From the NCBI GenBank assembly GCA_009760855.2, contig WPIO01000030.1:248001-312000 (forward strand): a stretch of DNA of 64,000 bases. The letters are read 5' to 3'. The notes under the pieces were generated by a model. The model was not told where the DNA came from. It did not search any database and saw only the letters and a list, made by a program, of their open reading frames with translations. Of the stretch, positions 56,161 to 64,000 are shown in pieces. This DNA comes from Cristatella mucedo. Taxonomy: Eukaryota > Bryozoa > Phylactolaemata > Cristatellidae. Every line of letters begins with the position of its first letter. The first letter of the stretch is position 1. Position numbers and translations under genes: made by a program.

Positions 56161-56734
56161 GAAAAAGCAGGCCTAAAACAGTTCAAGTTAAGCTAGTCTT
56201 CAATTTGCGCCCACTGAGAAAGCCGGCCGATCGCCAGCCACGTTGGTTTGAAGGCTTTACTAGCGTGCAGGCCAAAAAGCTTTTTGTCTTGTACGTGCTT
56301 TTCCGTTAGCACGACCGTCAGCTTCCAGGGTCGAGTCGGCTTCAGCGGTTCGGATCGGCGTTGACTTCTGCAGAACTTTTTCGCGGCGCTTGCGAGGAGT
56401 TGACTCTGACCCCGAGCTGACCCTGTCATAGGTAGAGGCCTTTGGCATGAAGGGGTACGTCATTCGCAAGGACCATGCACAGACACACATAATTACTTCT
56501 TGTTTTCTAACTATTCTGCGAGCGTTACAGATGAATTGCGACACTTCGAAAGGACCATTCATCTGTATCTGCCCTAAAATCTAATGCCAAGTACCTGCAG
56601 CATGTTCAAATCCAGAACGGCTTCGTGCTTACATCCTGAAATACCCTCGACGACGTAACGAAAGCGCTGGCAAATGCAAAGTGAATTAACTTGTGAAGCA
56701 CGGAGCAGGCATCTTCCATTGCTTATTTGTGACA
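56161..56734. other. No gene recognised
   Basis: An antisense frame ending at 56260 encodes a charged stretch (S-G-S-E-S-T-P-R-K-R-R-E-K-V) that could be part of an exon. Without splice sites or a known domain I leave it uncalled. Confidence 0.3.
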
Positions 56735-56970
56735 ACATTTAGTGGGTCCCTGTGATTCGTCCTTAATGCGCTTATGCGTGCTCACGCTGTGCATGCTGCA
56801 ACTAATCAAACTTGTCTGTTGACCCTGTGTATGTAACTCCTAAACCTGTCGTTATTGTTGTTTCATTCAATCGTGCTTCCTTTTCAGCAAATATAAAGCG
56901 CCTACAGAGAGATTGAGTTATCTAAGGGCATTTTATCTAGTGTGCTACTATTTTTATTATTACTATTGAC
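56735..56970 (+). mobile_element. L2-A 3' UTR and tail
   Basis: 'catttagtgggtccctgtga', 'gcttatgcgtgctcacgctg', 'agcgcctacagagagattga', 'gggcattttatc' and a TTATT tract. 5'-truncated. Confidence 0.8.
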
Positions 56971-57414
56971 CGAACTTCTCTGGTTGGCGGTTTCTCTGGT
57001 TCGTTCGTGGAGGGCATGGCAGCATGTCCTTGCCGACATGGCTGGTGGGGGAAGGGCGACACACCCAGCTTACGCTCCCAGCTACGCCCTGCATAGGTCT
57101 ATTACTCGCTTGATTAATTGCGGGCTTACATTCAGCGTCCGATTACGCGGCCGCTCCCGATGCAAAGCCGCGCTACGACCTGTACGAAAGTTACCCTCTC
57201 ACTTACTTGCCAGAAGAACTCTACCTTAGACGAAGAGAAAGGTGAGGATTTCGACATAGCTTTCCTTTCTCTGCCTCTCGCGGTGCGTCAGTCGCCGTCC
57301 GACGCGGCTCACTTCCTTTCAGGCCGCGAGGATTGCTAGCTAGGGGCAACGCTGCCCAGCTCGGCTGGGTTCCGGTCGGCTGCAGCGCTCGAGCTGGTGC
57401 CCCCTGCGCCTGCC
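56971..57414. other. No gene recognised; GC-rich
   Basis: CpG-rich from about 57120. It opens frames on both strands with no recognisable domain. Confidence 0.3.
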
Positions 57415-57550
57415 AAATATAATTTGTACAGCGCTCCATAGAGAACTTATCTCCATTCAGGTGCTTCGCATATTGCTCTTGACCACGACCTCGGCCAGAC
57501 CTCGGTTGGGGTGGGCACCTTGACCACTGGGCCAAACCAGCGCGGCACCG
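57415..57550 (-). mobile_element. tRNA-derived SINE with L2-like tail
   Basis: On the - strand: 'ggcccagtggtcaaggtgcc' (A box), 'ccgaggtcgtggtcaagagc' (B-box region, degraded), 'aatatgcgaagcacctgaat', 'ggagataagttctctatgga' and 'gcgctgtacaaattat'. The last parts follow the L2-A hairpin: arm, inner AGA/TCT stem, then gcgct. Confidence 0.7.
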
Positions 57551-58157
57551 CCGCCGCAGCCGCCGCCGCCTCCCGCGGCTCGCAGTTCTGCTCGGCCACC
57601 CGCACTAGTAGAGCATGCGCTTTGCTAGAAGCCCAGGCTCGCGACTCGGCGAGTTACGATTGTGAGCTACCCGAGCCTGGGTCGGTCCATTGCACAAGCC
57701 TTTGATCAGATCTCTCCCGAGTGGTCGGAAATAGTGTATATAGTAGCGTCGTTCCAAAATAATCTCTCTCTCCCTCAAAGAAAAGGACTACATGCCCATC
57801 TTTTTATTGGAGAGCTCGACGATCGACAGAAGAGCGACCAATGGTCAACACTCACAAAACATCTGTATGAGTCATTGGGATAGAACTTCAACCCCGGTAG
57901 AATCTCCACCGCAAATCACATGGAGCCACTCAACCTGATGGCTAAAGGGCGAGTAAATATTTGGAGAACAGATGAGTTGTGGAAATACCTAGAAATCCGT
58001 GAAAGAGGGTTATATAGGACCCATTAAATCACTGACCTTGTAGGAACAAGACATGCAGACCAATTGTCGCTAAGGAAATTGACTGTAATTGATCTTGCGT
58101 TATGCAAAATGAAAGGAAGCACTGTAGTGGATCAGGAAATGAAAGATTAGTTGTTCA
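57551..58157. other. No gene recognised
   Basis: A (CCG)n-rich block at 57545-57575 explains a poly-Ala frame. The rest has no identified feature. Confidence 0.35.
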
Positions 58158-58311
58158 GCTAACCCTAACCATGTTATTCACTTTTTTGTTTATCAAGCAT
58201 GATATTACTCACCATTCAATTGCATTTCCCTTTGCTGCAAATGTAAAGCGCCTAGAGAGAGATTGAGTTCTCCGAGGGCGCTTTATCAAGTGCATTATTA
58301 TCATTATTATC
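58158..58311 (+). mobile_element. L2-A 3' tail
   Basis: 'ctaaccctaaccatgttatt', 'gcaaatgtaaagcgcctaga', 'gagggcgctttatcaagtgc', (ATT)n. Very little divergence from the family pattern. Confidence 0.85.
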
Positions 58312-58664
58312 GCCAAGGAAGAAGAATAAAAACCACCCAAGACGGTATATTTTTGTATCGATTATAGATTAATACACGTAATATAAGGAGTTATACCATT
58401 ACTGTAAAAGGCAGCTTAGCATCATGTCTAGTGCTTTTGCTATGCTAAAACATGTTGGGGTAATGAACACTTATGCTTAGTTATTGGAACTTGATTTCGT
58501 GATCTACACGTTTTACGTGACCTCAGCTGTTAAAGAGTGGTTGTGTCAATGGCGCGTCGAGTTTATCTATGAGGAACTCTAATAACGAACATCAAATTAT
58601 TTGAATATCATGTCTGAAGTTTGAATGCACGCAAAACATGGAACGCACTGTGATTTGAATTAGC

Positions 58665-58875
58665 GTTGTCTGATTTGACGACATATGAAAAGAAGCTAAA
58701 ATCCTACCGAACCTAGCATTATTAGTGACTTTGCATGCTGCTGTCCTCTTTCGTGTTTATGTGTGCAACGATTGTAGATGTTATCACCAACAAATCGACA
58801 TGACTCATTTCTAGCATAGGTAAAGTGGCTAAAAGAGATTTAATTTAATTCAACGCTGAAAAATAAAAATACTTT
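58665..58875 (+). mobile_element. Degenerate L2-type 3' end
   Basis: 'aaaagaagctaaaatcctac' (end of the RT frame), 'gtttatgtgtgcaacg', then 'gtaaagtggctaaaagagat'. The tail has decayed. Confidence 0.4.
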
Positions 58876-59319
58876 TACTCCGATTATCATTATTTATTGA
58901 CCATTACGACCATGATGCTACCAGCTCCAAGAGAGAGCAGTAGGCGACTTAGTTAGTTAGCCGACAAACGCAATATTTCCATTTCAAAAATTGTCATTGT
59001 CACAGATTTATCAAAACCTCTAGTGTTACGTAAACTTTGAGGTCATTATAGCCATTTGAGTTCAAATTAAAATTATTTTGAACGGTCATCAAACTTTGGT
59101 ATATTAATTCTAGCAACAGGATGGACAAAGATGCCACGTGAAATCTTTTCCATAACAACCGCGAAAATGTAGGAACTTGTGTCATACTTGGCAGCTTCAG
59201 TGATAGCTACAGAAGAACATCAGCAATATATCCGCTTGCAGTGAGCAATAAAAATTGCTTGCAGCAGGATTTAAACCCTTACGATGATCCTGAAATAACG
59301 ACCATCGACCAACTAATAA

Positions 59320-59607
59320 TAACGACCAACTTAGAAATGCGGACTTATAAAAAGTGTCTCTGCTTGTTTTGCTCGATCTTTCGGCAGCTTTTGACACTCT
59401 TTTATTACCAAGTCTTTCGTAAGCACCTATCATCTCCCCTGGACATCACTGGCACTGCACCGCAATGGTTCAGGTCCTATCGCTGTAGGAGACTACATAT
59501 ATTGATGTTAATATACACAGATTATTTGAGAAACCTCTGAAATATGGAGTACATCAGGGCTCTGTGCTTGCTCCCGTTTTTTCACGGTTTATACACTCCC
59601 TCTTACC
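59320..59607 (+). mobile_element. L2-A RT fragment, left part of mosaic
   Basis: Encodes K-S-V-S-A-C-F-type remnants and, across frames, [32 protein letters not shown] and F-T-V-Y-T-L-P-L, then stops abruptly where antisense endonuclease sequence begins. Confidence 0.65.
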
Positions 59608-59828
59608 TTGGCACTCAGTGCACAAAATTCGGTGTTGAAAGCATCAGATGAGTTATCAAAATGAATGGTGAAATCAACCATAATGAGGAAAAATTGATTT
59701 CTTGGACACAGAATCAAAATGAGATCACGGAAATCTGAGATAAGGAAGACTTAGTTCCTGGTGGACGATAGACTACGGCCACCATCAGTTGCTTTTTGTT
59801 GGGCGAAATCAAGACTATAGCACAGCTC
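59608..59828 (-). mobile_element. Inverted L2-A endonuclease segment
   Basis: Matches 62470-62680 in the same (antisense) orientation: 'gtgcacaaaattcggtgttg', 'tcataatgaggaaa', 'tcaaaatgagatca' and 'gatagactac'. It is flanked on both sides by sense RT sequence of the same family. Confidence 0.7.
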
Positions 59829-61068
59829 GACAATAGTGCAGTTCCTATCTCAATGGGAGACTTTAGAGCATTGATGTGAACAGACTAGGATCATCCGCAG
59901 ACTTACTGCAGTACGGTGTACGTCAGGGCTCTGTGCTTGGTCTGGCTCTTTTTGAGGTTTGTGCTCTCGCTATTGCCGATCTGATTACCAGGCACAATAT
60001 AGGCTTTCACTTTATGCAGGTGGCACTCAGCTGTACCTTTACTTTGATCCCTTCCGGTCCTCCTGCACGTTGAGTTCTTTTAACTCCCTTGCTGCATGTA
60101 TTGATGACATCGCACGAAGATGGCAGCAAGCTTTCTTAAATTTAATGATGATAAAAACCAACTTACTAGTTAGAAGTAAACCAGGTGAGATTCGGAAAGT
60201 AGGAAGTTTAACGCTCACAGTCGGCTCTCCCAGCATATCTCCTTTTGACTGTGAACAAAATCTAGGTGTCCTGTTCCAGATGGACCTTTCAGTAGACAAC
60301 CACGTCAGCTCCACACTCAAGTCTGCCTGCTTCAGATACATAACACTGCTAAAATTCGGGCTTTTTCAGACAGGGATACCACATCTAAATTGGTCCACGC
60401 ATTTGTAGCATTCTATCTTGACTTCACTGCTTGCTGGTCTATAGGTATGTGCAATCAGGCTCTTACAGCTGGTGCAAAACTCTGCAGTTAGCTTTGTCTG
60501 TCGTGAGCTTTGCAGCTACCACTGCACACGACTCCTCGCCGACCTGCACTGGATACCAGTCGAGCAACGTATCAACTTCAAGGTTTTGTCACTCACTTTT
60601 GGGTCCCTTCATTTTTTGGCTCTAGCCTACCTCTTATATCTACGCCCCTACTAATCTAACCATTGTACCACTCACTTTTCGGAACTTAATCATTTACCTA
60701 TACTTCTTACCAACCTCAAATAATCCTTTGGAGACCGTGCTTTCAGTTCGCATGCTCCCAAAGCCTGGAACTCGTTTTCGACTTGCGTCACAACATCTCC
60801 TGACTTGACTACATTTATCACAGCATATCGTTGGTTCGTTGCATTCTTTCTTTATGTGCTTATGCGTGCTGACACTGTGTATGCTGCTACTATCCATATT
60901 TGCATGCTGGCAGTGTGTCTGTCACCTCTTGGCGTAATTATTCTTGTTCTTACTGAGCAAGCTGCCACTAACCATTCGATTGTGCTTCCTTTGCAGCAAT
61001 ATTAAAATGCCTACAAAAAGACTAAGTTTTTGAGGGAGGTATATCAAATTAAAAACTTTTAATGTTAT
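59829..61068 (+). mobile_element. L2-A LINE, RT to 3' end, right part of mosaic
   Basis: Begins at codons for S-Y-L-N-G-R-L-type sequence and repeats the box just left of the inverted segment: Q-G-S-V-L-G at 59920, then H-F-x-A-G-G-T-Q-L-Y near 60005 (catalytic D-D changed to G-G), E-Q-N-L-G-V-L-F-Q near 60257, L-A-D-L-H-W-I-P-V near 60535, and a 3' UTR with a worn tail near 61010-61065. Confidence 0.75.
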
Positions 61069-61079
61069 TACAATACATG

Positions 61080-63040
61080 TTATTTCTTCGAACGATTTTT
61101 TTTCGTTAACACCGATACTTTCGGGTCTCCCATCGTTATAGGACTTAAACGTTGCTGTGCAGTACCAGTGATGACCAGGCGAGATGAGAGGCGCTCGAGA
61201 ACGACTACTAAAATAGGTGATTGATAGTACGAAAAACTGCCGAAATATTGAGCAAGACAAGTAGAGAGAGAGACTTTACCTGAGTCCACATTCCTAAGAA
61301 TGCCGTTATACACTTTAAGAAATGCTGACTTTGTAAAGTGATTAGCTCTAAAACTAGACTGGACCTTACTATCAACCTGTGAAGTTTCAATGAATGGGTT
61401 TAGCTGGTCTGCCACTACTCACTCCAATGTCTTTTATGCGAACTGTAGAACGGAGACTAGAAGGAAGTTACTCAATGTCTCTTGGTCTAGCCTTACTTTC
61501 TGGATTAGTAGCCTGGCTATACCCTTTATGAGAGTTGCTGGGACCTGACTTGGAGTAATAATATATTTATAATGTTCGTTATGCATGGCAGCACCAGAGC
61601 CATACATCAAAGAAGCAGAACCATGTTAATCGGGTCTAGATGACTAATTGTCTTCTTTGATTGGGATAAGAACTGCAAAATGAGGTCACTGGTGGCCTCC
61701 TTGAATTATACATTGAGGTGCTGTACGGAATTGAGGGACACGATTCTAGAGGGAATTCTAACCCCTAGGGATGGACCCCCTGATCTTGTTTATCTTTTTC
61801 ACAAAGAAGCCAGAGAAGCGATCGGGTAGATCATCATAAGGATCACTAGGTAAGGAACTAGCCTACGAGCTGATTAGGAGATGGTTGATCGTAGGCATCA
61901 GCATCTTTGGATTGAGTATCGGATATTCAACATTTTTTTATCGAAGCTAGAATTGGCTATTGCTAGGATTGATTGTTATGATCTACCGTAGTCCACATAT
62001 GCCTCACGGTTTACAATCAGTCCTGATTCCTATAGGCTTGTTCAGGCTTAGCGCTTAGTTGACCCCCTATTTAATGTCTGAAGTAAACCATAGGCCATCG
62101 GTGCGAGGACGCACAGTGGGCTTAGTCAGAGATGCAAACTCGTCGAGCATATCTCCTAGTGTCATGTTGTAGCATTCTGCTAATGAAGACAGGTCAGAAG
62201 GGGGATTGAGCAGCAGGGGTGAGGAAAATATTATTGCTCGGACAACATCGATGTCAAGGGTCTGGAGGTTATGCGATTCACATGTGATTTAGGATTCAGA
62301 TGAGGTCATACTATGTAGTCTGAATGAGATCTGCATGTGCTCTAAGAAGCTGAATGATGAAGCTGAATATGGTAATAATAGGTGACGGTAGCATGCAGTT
62401 GTAGGGTGAAATGTTGTTGAGTGTGTAATCCTTGAAGTGAGTAGGGCCATGCACATAAGCCACAAGAGATAATGAGTCAGTCAGTGCACAAAATCCAGTG
62501 CTGAAGGCGTCAGATAAGTTATCAGAGTGAATTTTGAAATCACCCATAATGAGGAAAGATCGATTTCTCGCACACAGGAACGAAATGAGATCATTAAAAT
62601 CTTAGATCAAATTTGACTTGGTATTTGTGGAGCGATAGACTACTGTCACCATTTGCAGCTTGTTTCGGATGAACCTTAAACAATAAGTTCGAAAGACTGA
62701 TTCGAAGTGACTGCAAACTGCTTGAAATCAAAAGATGAGCATGTGATTATGGCGACTCAGCCATCGGTTATGATTGATCAAGGGATGTGAAAGAGGAAAA
62801 CGTCTATTGGGTTTGCTTTGTTAATATTCGGGCAGTTTACTTATTTCAGCCAGGTCTCAGTCAAGGCCAACAGGTCCAATTCATTCTCAGTAATTACATC
62901 ACGTATCATAAAGGACTTATTGTGCATTGAGCGAGGATTCTAAAGACACTTTTTAAGATGCGCCGTCGGTGTTGCGACAGGCCTAATAACTGCCAAGTTA
63001 GAAAGATTCAGAGCAGCACACGAAGGGGATCGCTCAGGGC
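61080..63040 (-). mobile_element. L2-A LINE, endonuclease and start of RT
   Basis: Reading leftward from 63040: P-V-A-T-P-T-A-H-L-K-K, S-M-H-N-K-S-F-M-I-R-D-V-I-T-E and L-D-L-L-A-L-T-E-T-W-L-K (APE endonuclease N-terminus, 62950-62830), then G-D-F-K-I-H-S-D-N and G-P-T-H-F-K-D-Y-T-L (62547-62430; usual G-D-F-N). It continues to the RT start A-D-Q-L-N-P-F-I-E-T-S and F-R-A-N-H-F-T-K-S-A (61415-61300), ending at V-L-T-K-K near 61090. The only copy here showing the endonuclease clearly. Multiple stops. Confidence 0.8.
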
Positions 63041-63070
63041 GATTTGAGACAATGCTGGGGATCCCAAATA

Positions 63071-63232
63071 AGCGTGGCCTTCGGCAGCGACCTCTTCAAG
63101 CGACCCACGACAGGCTTTCTCCCACTTCTAATTGGATTCCCGGCCAAAAAAAGCGTGGCCTTCGGTAGCGACTCCTTCAAGCGACCCTCGATAGGCTTGC
63201 TCCCATTTCTAATTGGAATCGCTGCCAAATCG
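63071..63232. repeat. Tandem duplication, 81 bp x 2
   Basis: 63071-63151 and 63152-63232 are near-identical 81-bp units starting 'agcgtggccttcgg'. 81 is a multiple of three, so a 27-residue repeat is open on both strands (V-A-F-G-S-D-x-F-K-R-P on +). Confidence 0.85.
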
Positions 63233-63294
63233 CGATGGAATATTCCTTGGAATTTGCCTCGACGCACGAAAACATTTGCTCTCAGTAATGGTAT

Positions 63295-63535
63295 TGTAAT
63301 GTATCTCCGTCTGTATCTCCACAAAGCCAAAAAGACTATGCCGGTGTTACGCAGTAGAGCTTTGTACAGAGCACTCACAGCCTAAGAGGCTTTCGGTACG
63401 CATTCAGTAGCCAGCAGACTTCATCTCACGCAACAAGGAGAAACTGAGAAGCATAGAAGAGTCGGGAGAGCAGTTGAGGTACTGAGTAGCATAGAAGTAG
63501 CAGCTCAGTACCGCTGAAAATGGTGGTGAGATTTT
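63295..63535 (-). mobile_element. Family C LINE 3' end
   Basis: 'ttgtaatgtatctccgtctg', 'ctccacaaagccaaaaagac', 'tttcggtacgcattcagtag', 'cttcatctcacgcaac': the 3' end of the family in reverse, with a short remnant of the taatg tail. Confidence 0.75.
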
Positions 63536-63795
63536 GTATCCCATCAATTGTAGCAAAAGGAAAGGGGTGCAGACTCGATCGATAGGTACAATAAAGTCAA
63601 GAGTTTCCTTCGGAGTCACTTCATAATTAGAGTAGTTCAAATCAGTTGTCGGGAGGCAGCAGCTCGTTACGACGGTTAGCTGCATGATTTTTGGTGCTAC
63701 AAAGTTACGTACAATAATTTACAGATACACCTGGTGGGAGGTTATGAAGGTAATCTAGAACGATGCAGTGCTCTCTGAGATGCCACCCAGAACTG
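63536..63795. other. No gene recognised
   Basis: Nothing supportable seen. Confidence 0.4.
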
Positions 63796-63875
63796 GGGAG
63801 GGTTCTTGGTTAAGATGCTCACCAGATATCAACCCGAGCCCATTCCCACTTCTCTTAGAATCACAGCCTCTTTGG
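63796..63875 (+). mobile_element. Possible SINE tRNA-like head
   Basis: 'ggttcttggttaagatgctc' (A-box-like) and 'tcaacccgagcccattccc' (B-box-like), in the spacing of the SINE heads at 49865 and 51235 but with no clear body or tail. Confidence 0.35.
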
Positions 63876-64000
63876 TCCCGACCAGCCAGTTTCCTCTAAT
63901 TCCCAGACTTGACGCACTCAGTTTTAGATTGTTTATATAATTGCATTGTAAGGTTTATTATTCATAAGCTTCAAAGGGTTAATAGGGATGGTTCATAGTA

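Noticed and set aside
57511-57705. Poly-Ala frame at a CCG-rich block
   Set aside because: Arises from a trinucleotide-rich stretch next to a SINE; no start context or domain.
9480-61415. RT-containing frames as host genes or viral polymerases
   Set aside because: They carry APE-type endonuclease and L2/CR1-type RT motifs, 3' tails, stops and frameshifts typical of dead non-LTR retrotransposons.

Overview
The window is animal nuclear DNA, most likely from an invertebrate. Coding sequence is split into small exons with GT-AG introns of 81 bp to nearly 5 kb. Genes are sparse, and much of the recognisable sequence is non-LTR retrotransposon (LINE) debris, tRNA-derived SINEs and hAT DNA transposons. 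There are no operons, Shine-Dalgarno sites or prokaryotic genes. I cannot name the species.

Three host loci can be supported. (1) At 3638-3765 is the last exon of a secreted thioredoxin-fold protein (gene A); its earlier exons lie off the left edge or were not found. (2) At 18019-29369 is a complete four-exon paralogue (gene B, 220 aa, signal peptide, DsbA/thioredoxin-like fold with an incomplete CxxC). The two genes are tandem on the + strand and share the position and phase of the last intron. (3) At 44755-52272 is a five-exon gene for a 264-aa single-pass membrane protein: signal peptide, an RARR convertase-type motif, two complete EGF-like domains, a cut-short calcium-binding-type EGF domain, one membrane helix and a short tail. 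All four of its introns are phase 1. Two unrecognised open frames (38640-39497 and 53045-53383) are listed with low confidence.

The rest is dominated by a few repeat families. L2-A is an L2/CR1-group LINE whose 3' end forms a hairpin followed by (ATT)n; more than 20 copies or fragments occur, several nested in one another. L2-B is a relative with a different 3' end. Family C is a second CR1/L2-group LINE with a pentanucleotide (ATTAC-type) tail. A nearly full-length family C copy on the - strand (30755-36650) carries an L2-A tail fragment and a 2697-bp hAT-Charlie-type transposon with TIRs, a perfect 8-bp target duplication and a frameshifted transposase. tRNA-derived SINEs have 3' ends resembling the L2-A hairpin tail, suggesting they used the L2 machinery. 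At 2305-2488 is a short non-autonomous hAT element that I recognise as SPIN-like, a family known for horizontal spread among animals.

Layout: 1-3637 probable intron of gene A with repeats; 3638-3765 gene A end; 4.4-17.2 kb LINE/SINE field; 18.0-29.4 kb gene B with LINE-filled introns; 30.8-36.7 kb nested LINE/hAT complex; 38-44 kb mostly unassigned; 44.8-52.3 kb EGF gene; 53-64 kb LINE/SINE field with mosaic L2-A copies.
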